IMG/VR virus record: IMGVR_UViG_3300032285_001481
Coordinates: 1-21,039 of that record
Length of the DNA: 21,039 nucleotides
Direction: 5' to 3' (one strand)
Source: a virus
In this document: positions 7,001-14,041 of the stretch, piece by piece
Layout: each line of letters begins with the position of its first letter
Position numbering within the stretch: the first letter of the stretch is position 1
The notes under the pieces: generated by a model
Told to the model about the DNA's origin: nothing
Seen by the model: the letters and a program-made list of their open reading frames with translations, nothing else
The model's database searches: none
Translations under genes and position numbers: made by a program

Positions 7001-7322
7001 CAGGAGCACCAGTATCACCAGTTAATGCAATCGCAGTTCCTGGTTTAACAGTATCACCTTGATTATAATTTATCTGAGACAAATGCATTAATCTCTCAGA
7101 ACCAATATATTCACCATTGATATCGTAATAACTTACTTCTTGCCAGATTCCTGATCTTGAATCTTGTCCGCCGGCTGTAATTTGAGCTGTTACACCATTT
7201 GATGAAGTAAAAGGAATTGGAGTACCAACAGCCGCTGATTGATCTATGCCACCATGTTCTCTAGCACCACCATCTCTTGGTGCACCATAATGTCCATTAG
7301 GTGTAATTGCTCCAGTTGCCAT
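4083..7322 (-). CDS. Large virion protein with N-terminal M23 peptidase domain
   Basis: A 1079-residue protein. Residues 1-130 form an M23/LytM-type zinc endopeptidase: His23-x-Gly-x-Asp27 and His113 as predicted zinc ligands, with His80 and His111 (in HLH) as the catalytic histidines. All five expected residues are present. Residues about 140-390 are dominated by Gly and Ala, with glycine-zipper-like stretches (ALGGAGGAIGAAGAAFGGAG). The remaining ~690 residues are mixed and unrecognised. There is no signal peptide. Its place after the PAAR gene suggests a baseplate or spike component that opens the cell wall during infection, in the role that gp5 lysozyme plays in T4; that is an inference from fold and context. 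The ATG lies three bases after the preceding stop, with CGGAG upstream. On the opposite strand the Gly-rich part produces a false Pro-rich frame. Confidence 0.85.
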   Translation of the reverse strand: MATGAITPNGHYGAPRDGGAREHGGIDQSAAVGTPIPFTSSNGVTAQITAGGQDSRSGIWQEVSYYDINGEYIGSERLMHLSQINYNQGDTVKPGTAIALTGDTGAPGQPHLHREIYDANEDQVDPQSTQGIALRREFGTQLGSGDDAGPGATVPPGDGGGGAGGGAGGALGGAGGAIGAAGAAFGGAGCLGGGPTSPMASVAGGLLGNLGGIAQGALVSGAMALLSGGGIQGAMGAMLGSAGGALGNSIGASLGGAAGAFVGQTLGGALGGIVAGQSPLQALSGSAFGALSSMGASLIPGLSNVLPGPLAQAAIQGLQGGLGALARGMPPGAAVQYALAGGLGGAISAYASNMTGNPTLGALSGAVASGVLTGQLSLYKQPSGQLNLLRYANTIAAVAATTSQNRNIVGAISEAMSKGFGGSSISGYGAKVRNMQDMMTFSVSTLGQNINAVSADMIALGRWDASNLMRFMQPGNIAAQILNKGLGGYTGLTDQLTTLNVPIAGIDNPIFDRLTQQALNNINGEEEVNTIRTAFSMTTHLTNLGELTDFKKMMPTSFSFIPVENFREFGVHLAIIGINQSTTIYEIGRAFSKLETSSDLNYVNQSSHPMPTEVADQLLQIYGYGGGTYGEQTMADFIGTAAGYVHADTAPVIRATVDYISAHPAAETLNKLTELLQNAMAGAYTTPGTAGDSSQGIPGEDGYISVPFPSGTVQFSSLDDVVYAFIPLIEAEHQALLNNTDTVLQDNLKKLDAAYSASCAQLVRESNNLLTHQIDLFSPIPPTPASAMMFAQALEGWALDTGYGRPAEYIERIASDDYYGDCVKFVMRHSRNGQALAGLGIDVEQFKLPHSQYYRDPEGFYESMYTGAFPPQPQNKLAPVYPRTPTDVYLNARNTRLEQMGYNDVPLQNNQKDEIYYDSLWSETNTGVLEDIGRQLVKTALDRNIEVMNDNMYVVDLNGNRTLVAQIKDNGLILPNNDEFVLKMMQIVNRLLYGDILTTKYENPFNTDQMIWGVLELLAQVTNQNVEALSQTVTGGLIANGLLDKLIKRYGSARSLYDSGINRNDPAAYGGTGPDAKPL

Positions 7323-7325
7323 TCT

Positions 7326-8822
7326 TTAAAACTCCGACGGTGGTATGTTAATTGGGCTTGGGGGTAAATCTGGATTATATGAACTTGGCAAGTTAGGTCC
7401 AGGTGGTCTATAATACTTTGGTTCAACGTAAGGTCTTTTTGCAGGATCTTCATCGTGTAATATTACATTTAATAATCCTGGAATACCAGCTGGTACACCT
7501 GATGCTTTAAGCATCTTAGGACGTTCACCACTAAATTCTTTTACGGCTCTGGCCGCTAGATTAGATTTATCAGCATCAGTCAAAGTACTCTGATCTTTTA
7601 CACTAAAATATGAATTTGCATCTGCTGCCTGATCAGTTATCCTATTGGGTGGAGTTAAATTTAACAAATGACTGATACGATCGGCTTGTGTGTTAACATG
7701 GTTCAAATTAACATTACCATGCATTACATAAACAATGTTACCGCCAGGTCCTTGATATACATCATAATTACTGTTAATTGAGTTTATTGGTTTAATAGCT
7801 GTAAATCCCTCAGGAACTGAATCAACTACGATTCCAAAATTTGCAAATTTTGGAGCACCATAAACTGTGTTTGTAATAGTTGCAACCGAATTACCAAAAT
7901 TAGCGTTATCATTTTGAATAGCAGCTAATTTTGATACAACCTTGTTTAGTGGTACACTGTTAACTGCTTTAACTGTGCTTCCACCAATCATTTTATTATC
8001 ATCATCAAAAAGTTTTACAACAAATGCATCACTAGATGTCTGAGAATTGTTTACATTGTTGAGATGATTCTCATCATAATTATGTGCTACTATATTACCT
8101 AAAGTTTTAGATTCGTGTATAGTAGCAGGAAAATTAACCAGCACTCCTGTTACAGGATCTGGCACAGGCAGATGATAGCTTTTAACTTGTGTTATATTTT
8201 GAATAAGTCCACTTTTGCCCCAGTTAATTAAACTAGTGTGAATATTATTATTGTAAGCTGTGTAAAGATTAGATCTATTTTTTGTGTAGGGACTATAGAA
8301 TCTAAAAGCCATATTGCTTTGCGGATATGCAGATACTGTGGTTAGAAAAGCTTGTGTGTTGCTTCTAATAGATTGAACTTCACCGATGAAATTAAGGTTG
8401 TCTTTATCAAATAGCTGATATCCAACACTGAGCTGCGTCATAAATGCAGTATTGCTACCAAGTATAGTATTATTAGCAGCAAACGTACTAATATTGCCCT
8501 GTCCCAATGAAGGATCACTGGTAATTTCAGTGATTGTAGTAGTCTGATAATGAAAACCAAGATTAGCAACAGCAACATTTGCATTGGCAGTTAGAGTTGC
8601 GTAAGTGTTATTAGCAATCATTTTTATCCTGCCAATATAAACATTACCTTCTGTCCTCAGCACAGATAGATTACTAAGTTGAGTTGTAAAAGTCGTAGTA
8701 TTACCTATTACTGTACTATTACTGGTCCAAACACGGATATTTCCTGTACCAGTGGTAATATTACCAAAAGTTACTTCTGCTGGTGCAGCTTGACCGTTTA
8801 TATTAACAACTGCATAAACCAT
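7326..8822 (-). CDS. Structural protein with duplicated beta module, likely baseplate/tail
   Basis: I place the start at ATG 8822, which overlaps the PAAR stop codon (TAATG); this gives 498 residues. The longer frame from 8879 would overlap the PAAR gene by 58 bases and has no advantage. Residues about 20-90 and 100-185 are two copies of a module with the pattern GNI..(W/F)..N.T.(I/L)G..T.F.TQL, then a Gly-Glu/Arg-(V/I) strand, N-T-.-A-.-L-T; it looks like a beta-sandwich repeat. A middle part contains SSDAFVVKLFDDDNK and the C-terminus ends in a Pro-rich tail (PPGPNLPSSYNPDLPPSP). No enzyme motif was seen. It lies between the PAAR spike tip and the M23 protein, so a baseplate or spike-complex role is inferred. 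Exact family not recognised. Confidence 0.75.
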   Translation of the reverse strand: MVYAVVNINGQAAPAEVTFGNITTGTGNIRVWTSNSTVIGNTTTFTTQLSNLSVLRTEGNVYIGRIKMIANNTYATLTANANVAVANLGFHYQTTTITEITSDPSLGQGNISTFAANNTILGSNTAFMTQLSVGYQLFDKDNLNFIGEVQSIRSNTQAFLTTVSAYPQSNMAFRFYSPYTKNRSNLYTAYNNNIHTSLINWGKSGLIQNITQVKSYHLPVPDPVTGVLVNFPATIHESKTLGNIVAHNYDENHLNNVNNSQTSSDAFVVKLFDDDNKMIGGSTVKAVNSVPLNKVVSKLAAIQNDNANFGNSVATITNTVYGAPKFANFGIVVDSVPEGFTAIKPINSINSNYDVYQGPGGNIVYVMHGNVNLNHVNTQADRISHLLNLTPPNRITDQAADANSYFSVKDQSTLTDADKSNLAARAVKEFSGERPKMLKASGVPAGIPGLLNVILHDEDPAKRPYVEPKYYRPPGPNLPSSYNPDLPPSPINIPPSEF

Positions 8823-9139
8823 TAAACCATACTCACCAGTACAGTTGGTGTGCCTGGACCAATCATAGTATGAAAACATGCATCAATGCTTGCTATATGA
8901 GCAACTGGCATTTTTGCAGGTCCCGCTAATACTGTCTTACTACAGTTTAACATAATTGGGTTTGGTGGATGTATTGGTTTTGGAGGAATACCCATCCATG
9001 GGTGAGGTGCCATTAAACTGGTTGTCATAGTTGCTATTGGTCTCATACCTACCATCACATTAGGTACACCAGTCATGCATACACCCATTGCCATATTCAT
9101 ATCGCCTACTGATAGTACTGGTATTCCTGGTCCTGGCAT
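8822..9139 (-). CDS. PAAR-like spike-tip protein
   Basis: A 105-residue protein with a PAAR-type pattern: repeated Gly-Asp/Pro turns and a high content of Met, Pro, Gly, with His and Cys residues suited to binding a metal at the tip (VGDMNMAMGVCMTG, NVMVGMRP, LMAPHPWMG, KMPVAHIAS, ACFHTMIGPGTP). PAAR proteins form the sharp cone at the end of the contractile-tail spike; T4 gp5.4 is the phage example. The gene starts at ATG 9139 with AAGGA seven bases upstream and its stop overlaps the start of the next structural gene. A PAAR gene supports a contractile tail. Identification is by overall pattern, not by an exact motif. Confidence 0.78.
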   Translation of the reverse strand: MPGPGIPVLSVGDMNMAMGVCMTGVPNVMVGMRPIATMTTSLMAPHPWMGIPPKPIHPPNPIMLNCSKTVLAGPAKMPVAHIASIDACFHTMIGPGTPTVLVSMV

Positions 9140-9149
9140 ATAATAATCC

Positions 9150-9458
9150 TTATATTAATCCACTTGTGGATAATTTTAATCCTGTTGTTTTTTCAAGATA
9201 TAATTTTGAAAGTTCAGCATCACAGCGACAATGCATTGCCACTGCATGTTTATTTAACACTATTGTATCGCTGGGATTAGAACTAACAGGCACTGCCATC
9301 ATGCCAAGGCCGCCATTGGGAGTATTTAAAAGAGCCATTGGCTTATTGAGTGTATACTCTGTTGTAGTTTCTTCGTTGAATCTAGCTAAAATTTCGTCGC
9401 CACTGGTTAATTTAAATGTTACTACGTCACCAATGTTATATTTTGTCACCATTAACAT
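9150..9458 (-). CDS. Sm-like (LSm/Hfq-fold) small protein
   Basis: A 102-residue protein. Residues about 9-42 read like an Sm1 motif (bend beta-hairpin: DVVTFKLTSGDEILARF then a turn and YTLNKPMAL), and residues about 65-75 like the short Sm2 strand pair (DTIVLNKHAVA). The C-terminal AELSKLYLEKTTGLKL is helical. Sm-like proteins form rings that bind RNA; comparable small proteins occur in marine T4-like phages (recollection). The fold is inferred from pattern only. The start overlaps the glutaredoxin gene by 23 bases, with AGGA about 9 bases before ATG 9458; an internal ATG two codons later is possible. It sits between glutaredoxin and the PAAR gene, at the border of nucleotide metabolism and structural genes. 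Confidence 0.7.
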   Translation of the reverse strand: MLMVTKYNIGDVVTFKLTSGDEILARFNEETTTEYTLNKPMALLNTPNGGLGMMAVPVSSNPSDTIVLNKHAVAMHCRCDAELSKLYLEKTTGLKLSTSGLI

Positions 9459-9708
9459 ATTGTTGCATCCTATGAGTTAATTCAAAAGGCAGCAACTGGC
9501 GAAGTCCATCGTAGCCACCTTCCACTAGAAGACGTCCTTCTAGATAAAGTTGTGGAACAGTGCGATGACCTTTACTCTTAACAAATTCCATTGCGTCAGC
9601 ATCTTCAGTTATGTCAATTTTATTATACTTAAACCCATTCTTTTGAAGATAATGTTCTGCACCATCACAATAAGGGCAAAGAGGTTTACTATAAAGTGAA
9701 ATAATCAT
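9436..9708 (-). CDS. Glutaredoxin
   Basis: A 90-residue glutaredoxin of the ordinary length. The dithiol active site is Cys11-Pro-Tyr-Cys14, followed by the cis-proline motif TVPQLY and the GGYDGL glutathione-binding stretch. It would use glutathione to reduce the C-terminal cysteine pair of the ribonucleotide reductase large subunit after each turnover. It lies 20 bases after nrdB, in the order nrdA-nrdB-glutaredoxin, which supports that partner. AAGGAA lies before ATG 9708. T4 NrdC is the functional equivalent. Confidence 0.95.
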   Translation of the reverse strand: MIISLYSKPLCPYCDGAEHYLQKNGFKYNKIDITEDADAMEFVKSKGHRTVPQLYLEGRLLVEGGYDGLRQLLPFELTHRMQQYVNGDKI

Positions 9709-9728
9709 TGTTGTTCCTTATATAGTTA

Positions 9729-10829
9729 TTAGAGTTTGAATCCAGCAAAGGAATTTTGATCAACGTCTTGAACTGTTCCGCCAATAACGTAAGCTGAAAT
9801 TTCTGTTTCTTGCGGAGCTACTTGCACATCACTTCCAGCAATCCATTTTTGTGTCCATGGCAAAGGATTGCTTGTTACCTTGTAAGGACAAGTTAACCCA
9901 ACAGCAGTCATACGCTTGTGTGCAATCCATTCAATATACTCACTTAGCAGTTGTTCATTGAGACCAATCATGCTGCCGTCTTTGAATAGGTACTTTGCCC
10001 ATGCTTTTTCTTGATTAACTGCGTCAACAAATAACCTAACACAATCATCTTTTGTCTCTTCAGCAATTGTGACAAAGTCTAGATCATCTTTAGGCAACAA
10101 CTTCAATAATGTCTGTGTGCTGGCTAAATGTAGATTTTCATCTCGGGCAATAAACTTAATGATCTTAGCATTGCCTTCCATCTTCTTAACTTCAGCAAAT
10201 GCCCATGAGCAAGCAAAGCTAACATAGAAGCGAATACCTTCTAAAACGTTGACTGACATTAGAGCCATCCATAGTGCCTTTTTATGCTGATATGGAATAG
10301 GTACAAGATGCCCATGTGTAGCACTAGCAGCACGTTGATTCATATCAATTAGATTATCATAATATTTGCTAATATCACCTGCACAATCTGCAATCTCAGC
10401 AATGTCCATTAGTTCATCAAATATCTTAGAGGGATTTGGATATATGTTTCTGATAATGTGTGTATAACTTCTGCTGTGTATTGTTTCGCTAAATGTCCAA
10501 GTAGTGATCCATGTTTCGAGTTCCGGAAGACTACAAATTGGACCAAACGCTGCTGTTGGCGCTCGACCCTGTACTGAATCAAGAAGTATCTGTCGCTTTA
10601 GATTACTGGTAAAGATATGCTTTTCATGTTCAGTTAAGTCTTTAAAGTCCTTGGCGTCTCTGAGGATATCAACTTCCTCAGGACGCCAAAAGAAACCCAA
10701 CTGCTTGTCAGTTAGTTTATCAAACTGACGGTACTTCATAGTGTCGTAACGCTGAATAGTCACTGGTTCATCAAAGAAGGCTCGTGCCTTAGTATGATCC
10801 TGACGGCTATTGGTATCAAACACACTCAT
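9729..10829 (-). CDS. nrdB: Ribonucleotide reductase class Ia, small subunit
   Basis: A 366-residue radical-generating subunit of aerobic ribonucleotide reductase, which with NrdA converts ribonucleoside diphosphates to dNDPs. The di-iron ligands are all visible: Asp84, Glu115, His118, Glu197, Glu231 and His234, and the radical tyrosine is Tyr122 in ETIHSRSYTHI. Several of these keep the same residue numbers as in E. coli NrdB. The C-terminal tail (QNSFAGFKL) is of the kind that docks into NrdA. Length is close to the E. coli protein (376). The ATG has a strong AGGAGAACGAG leader. A sigma70-like promoter lies in the gap after nrdA, so it can be transcribed apart from nrdA. Confidence 0.98.
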   Translation of the reverse strand: MSVFDTNSRQDHTKARAFFDEPVTIQRYDTMKYRQFDKLTDKQLGFFWRPEEVDILRDAKDFKDLTEHEKHIFTSNLKRQILLDSVQGRAPTAAFGPICSLPELETWITTWTFSETIHSRSYTHIIRNIYPNPSKIFDELMDIAEIADCAGDISKYYDNLIDMNQRAASATHGHLVPIPYQHKKALWMALMSVNVLEGIRFYVSFACSWAFAEVKKMEGNAKIIKFIARDENLHLASTQTLLKLLPKDDLDFVTIAEETKDDCVRLFVDAVNQEKAWAKYLFKDGSMIGLNEQLLSEYIEWIAHKRMTAVGLTCPYKVTSNPLPWTQKWIAGSDVQVAPQETEISAYVIGGTVQDVDQNSFAGFKL

Positions 10830-10850
10830 TCTCGTTCTCCTGTAAGTTTA

Positions 10851-10879
10851 ATTATACAATTTCAATTTGGTAAAATCAA
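10851..10879 (-). promoter_or_regulatory. Sigma70-like promoter for nrdB
   Basis: TTGATT (10879-10874) and a perfect TATAAT (10856-10851) separated by 17 bases on the minus strand, about 22 bases before ATG 10829. The -35 overlaps the nrdA stop codon. It would allow early transcription of nrdB and glutaredoxin by host RNA polymerase. Confidence 0.68.
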
Positions 10880-10883
10880 ATTG
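10863..10883. repeat. 7-bp inverted repeat overlapping the nrdB promoter
   Basis: CAATTTG and CAAATTG (10863-10869, 10877-10883) flank a seven-base spacer, covering the -35 box and part of the promoter spacer. It could be an operator or a weak hairpin at the end of nrdA. It does not resemble the NrdR box. Confidence 0.4.
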
Positions 10884-13176
10884 TACATGACTCACATTCA
10901 GCTTGACTTGGAAGTTCCGTTGGTAAGTCTTCCATAAACTTAACAACATTGATTTCACCTTGTCCATCATAGGTGTTGAAGTAATACAATGTTTTACCTC
11001 CTAACTTATAATGTAACAGCAATAGTTTGATCATATCACTCATTGGTAACTTCTCATCAGGGTAGAACTGAGGATTGTAACTAGTATTAACAGACAATGC
11101 TTGATCCATATACTTCTGTAATACAGCACAAATTTTGATGTAACCTTCTGGACTTGGTTGATCCCAAAGTAATTCATACTTGTTCTTAAGTCGTTTGAAC
11201 TCTGGTACCACTTGCTTTAATACACCGTGCTTGCTCTGCTTAATTGAAATATAACTACGTGGTGGCTCGATGCCATTGGTTGCATTAGCAATCTGCGCAC
11301 TAGTTTCTGCTGGCATACCTGCCATTAGTGTACTATTGCGAATACCGCTGGCTTTTGCTCTAGCTGACAGGCTTGCCCAATCAAAATGTTGTACAGGTGG
11401 AACAACTTCATCAAGATCACGCTTGTAAGTATCAATTGGCATAATACCCTGACTGTACTTGGTTTGATTACTAAGAGGACATGCTCCTTTTTCTTCTGCA
11501 AGTTCAATACTGGCTTTGATGAGATAATAACTCATTGCTTCCATATATTCATCAAGTTTAACAAGGCTACTGTCATCACTGTATTTGAAATCATTCTTAG
11601 CAAGCCAATAGGCAAGATTAATAATACCAATACCCAGCGGACGACGATTCATTGTACTAACACGAGCAGCAGGAACTGGATAATGTTGATAGTCTAGCAA
11701 CTCATCTAATGCACGAACTGCAAGCTTACAAGGACGTTCAAAATCCCTAGGTTCTTTGATGTTACCCCAATTAATTGCTGAAAGAGTACAGAGACTAATT
11801 TCGCCTTCTTCGTCAAATATATGAGTAAGTGGCTTAGTTGGCAGTGCAATTTCACAGCACAGATTGCTTTGACGAATTGGAGCAATGCTTTCAATAAAAG
11901 CACCGTGACTGTTAGTATTATCAACATTCATTAGATAAACACGTCCAGTATCTTTACGCTCAGTCATAAATGCTGAGAATAAATCTATTGCTGGGATTGT
12001 TTTTTTTCTAATTTTTGTACTACGTTCATACTTTTCATAGAGGTTCCTAAATGTATCGGTATCACTATAAAAAGCGTCATAAAGATCAGGAACATCATTA
12101 GGGCTAAAAAGAGTAATAGTTGATCCCGTAAGTAACCTTTCATACATCACCTTATTAAACTGAACACCATAATCCATATGACGGACACGAGTATCTTCAG
12201 TTCCCTTGTTGTTCTTTAACACAAGGAGGTCTTCAACTTCCAAATGCCAAAGTGGATAGTATAGTGTAGCCGCACCATTGCGAACACCACCTTGACTACA
12301 GCTACGAACAGCAGCTTGAAACATCTTATAAAATGGAATTACACCAGTATGACTTGTGTCGCCGTTACGTACTGGTGATCCTAATGCACGAATACGTCCT
12401 GCCCCAATGCCAATACCTGCCTTCTGACTAACATACTTTACAATAGCACTAGTTGTAGCATTAATTGAATCTAGCGAATCATCAGTTTCAATAAGCACAC
12501 ATGAACTAAATTGACGTTGTGGTGTGCGTAGTCCTGCCATAATGGGTGTAGGAAGACTAATGTCATGCTTGCTAATTGCTTCGTAATAATCTTTGACCCA
12601 ATTAAGGCGTGTTGACTTCTCATATTTTGAAAACAGAACTGCTGCAACTAATGCATACAAGATTTGTGGAGTCTCCATAATTTGTCCAGTTACTCGATTC
12701 TGCACAAGATATTTGCCACGTAGTTGTTCCATTGCAACATATGTTAATGCCATATCTCGCTCATGATCAACAAAACTGTTGATTTTATTCCATTCTTCTT
12801 CAGTATAATCTCGCAATAAGTCAGCGTCATACCATCCTTCGGCGACATTTTTCTTAATAAGATCAAAAATATGCCATGGCGTATAATCTCCGTAAACTTC
12901 CTTACGTAGATGATAGTTTACTAAACGGCCAGCAACATATTGATAATTTGGACTATCTTCACTGATAAGGTCAGCGGCAGCTTTAATCATTGTTTCTTGA
13001 ATATCAGCGGTTTTAATATCATTATAAAACTGAATTTGACTGCGAATTTCTAATTCACTGACATTGACATTCTTCAATCCTTCAGTTGCCCAGTATACAA
13101 CCTTATGGAGTTTTTCTACGTCTAAGGATTCTTTTCTGCCATCACGTTTGATGACCATAATACGATTTGCATTCAT
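10876..13176 (-). CDS. nrdA: Ribonucleotide reductase class Ia, large subunit
   Basis: A 766-residue catalytic subunit. An ATP-cone starts at residue 5 (IMVIKRDGRKESLD), the usual site of overall activity control. Active-site residues match E. coli NrdA in both motif and position: Cys near 225 in FSSCVLIE, Asn-x-Cys-x-Glu near 437-441 in SNLCCEIALPT, Cys near 462 in SLCTLSAINWG, and the radical-transfer tyrosine pair in KTLYYFNTYDG. The C-terminal shuttle pair is Cys-x-x-Cys (ECESCTI), closer together than in E. coli. Length is normal for the family (E. coli 761). It precedes nrdB and glutaredoxin and is preceded by AAGG in AAAAGGCGTATCA. No truncation or intein is seen, although phage nrdA genes often carry insertions. 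Confidence 0.98.
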   Translation of the reverse strand: MNANRIMVIKRDGRKESLDVEKLHKVVYWATEGLKNVNVSELEIRSQIQFYNDIKTADIQETMIKAAADLISEDSPNYQYVAGRLVNYHLRKEVYGDYTPWHIFDLIKKNVAEGWYDADLLRDYTEEEWNKINSFVDHERDMALTYVAMEQLRGKYLVQNRVTGQIMETPQILYALVAAVLFSKYEKSTRLNWVKDYYEAISKHDISLPTPIMAGLRTPQRQFSSCVLIETDDSLDSINATTSAIVKYVSQKAGIGIGAGRIRALGSPVRNGDTSHTGVIPFYKMFQAAVRSCSQGGVRNGAATLYYPLWHLEVEDLLVLKNNKGTEDTRVRHMDYGVQFNKVMYERLLTGSTITLFSPNDVPDLYDAFYSDTDTFRNLYEKYERSTKIRKKTIPAIDLFSAFMTERKDTGRVYLMNVDNTNSHGAFIESIAPIRQSNLCCEIALPTKPLTHIFDEEGEISLCTLSAINWGNIKEPRDFERPCKLAVRALDELLDYQHYPVPAARVSTMNRRPLGIGIINLAYWLAKNDFKYSDDSSLVKLDEYMEAMSYYLIKASIELAEEKGACPLSNQTKYSQGIMPIDTYKRDLDEVVPPVQHFDWASLSARAKASGIRNSTLMAGMPAETSAQIANATNGIEPPRSYISIKQSKHGVLKQVVPEFKRLKNKYELLWDQPSPEGYIKICAVLQKYMDQALSVNTSYNPQFYPDEKLPMSDMIKLLLLHYKLGGKTLYYFNTYDGQGEINVVKFMEDLPTELPSQAECESCTI

Positions 13177-13189
13177 TGATACGCCTTTT

Positions 13190-13630
13190 CTATTTTTTAA
13201 TTGGTAAATCTTGTGCTGTTACAATAAAATTTGGATTTGACAGTTGTTTAACCTGTTGGATATTTACTGACTGTCCCAGCTGATAATTCAGCATATATTT
13301 CCCCTCTTCCAAAGAGACTAAATTAAGTGTTTGATGTTCACTTGCCAATTTATAATGCAGAATTTTCATTTGTTCTTTATATGGGTAACTAGAATAATAT
13401 AGCGTATAAAATATACCTAATGCAATAGAAATATCACAAAAGATGCCGGTACTAATCAATGCCCAAGGATCAGGCCAATTTTCTGTTGTATCATAAGCAA
13501 GATAGTTATTGGTTATTGGTGCTTTAGTCCAAATTTTAGCCACTTGTTCAATATCGTCAGGCCAAACTGACAATGAGTTCCTAAATTCACGCCAAGCTAG
13601 AATTTTAATTTCGGATTTACCTTGAAACAT
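13190..13630 (-). CDS. Hypothetical 146-aa protein
   Basis: A 146-residue protein not recognised. It has a Trp-rich first half (KILAWREFRN, VWPDDIEQVAKIW, ENWPDPWALI) and a partly hydrophobic segment around residues 58-80 (GIFCDISIALGIFYTLYYSSY) that may be buried rather than membrane-spanning. Its start codon overlaps the stop of the upstream 136-aa gene (TAATG), so the two are probably made together. It lies between the tail fibre and nrdA; whether it belongs to the virion or to another function cannot be told. Confidence 0.72.
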   Translation of the reverse strand: MFQGKSEIKILAWREFRNSLSVWPDDIEQVAKIWTKAPITNNYLAYDTTENWPDPWALISTGIFCDISIALGIFYTLYYSSYPYKEQMKILHYKLASEHQTLNLVSLEEGKYMLNYQLGQSVNIQQVKQLSNPNFIVTAQDLPIKK

Positions 13631-14040
13631 TAATAACGTTGATTTTGTTGAATTTCAGTAGTTTGGATACTATCACCGGCTTTTAGTTCTTCTAGTCGAT
13701 AATTTATAGGTTGAGAACTGTTTACCATTACTTTCCTACCTGTTTCAATTTCTGTATATACAAGTTTGAATTTATCTTTCTGATGAAATGTACTTACATA
13801 TACTATAACTTCTTCGTCAGCTAACCAATATGTTAATTTGGCTCTTGGTTTAATTACATTTTTAATCTTTTCTATTATTCCAACTTTAGGAGTTATAACA
13901 ACTTCAGTTAGCTTAATTGTTTTCTTAAAAATGTTTATTTTACCCAACAACCAAATTGGTCCTGTCCAAAGTACTTTTATACATTTAAAAATACCTAGGG
14001 TTTTATCTATAATAATTCTAAGATCTGCTAACACTGACAT
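13630..14040 (-). CDS. Hypothetical 136-aa protein after tail fibre
   Basis: A 136-residue, Ile/Lys-rich protein not recognised. An N-terminal part of about 60 residues has a hydrophobic patch around CIKVLWTGPIWLLG; the C-terminal part (about 70-136) looks like a small beta domain (AKLTYWLADEEVIVYVSTF, then FKLVYTEIETGRKVMV). The ATG lies one base after the tail-fibre stop, and its stop overlaps the next start. The tight link to the fibre gene would suit a chaperone, adaptor or fibre-associated protein, but nothing in the sequence proves it. Confidence 0.7.
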   Translation of the reverse strand: MSVLADLRIIIDKTLGIFKCIKVLWTGPIWLLGKINIFKKTIKLTEVVITPKVGIIEKIKNVIKPRAKLTYWLADEEVIVYVSTFHQKDKFKLVYTEIETGRKVMVNSSQPINYRLEELKAGDSIQTTEIQQNQRY

Positions 14041-14041
14041 A

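Noticed and set aside
8823-8879. N-terminal extension of the 498-aa structural protein
   Set aside because: It lies inside the PAAR gene, while ATG 8822 overlaps the PAAR stop in the TAATG pattern used repeatedly here.
11325-11927. Short open frames in both strands within nrdA
   Set aside because: They are out-of-frame shadows without ribosome sites or recognisable sequence.
10876-13176. Intein or intron in nrdA
   Set aside because: Phage nrdA genes often carry these, but the frame is continuous at normal length with all motifs at E. coli-like positions.
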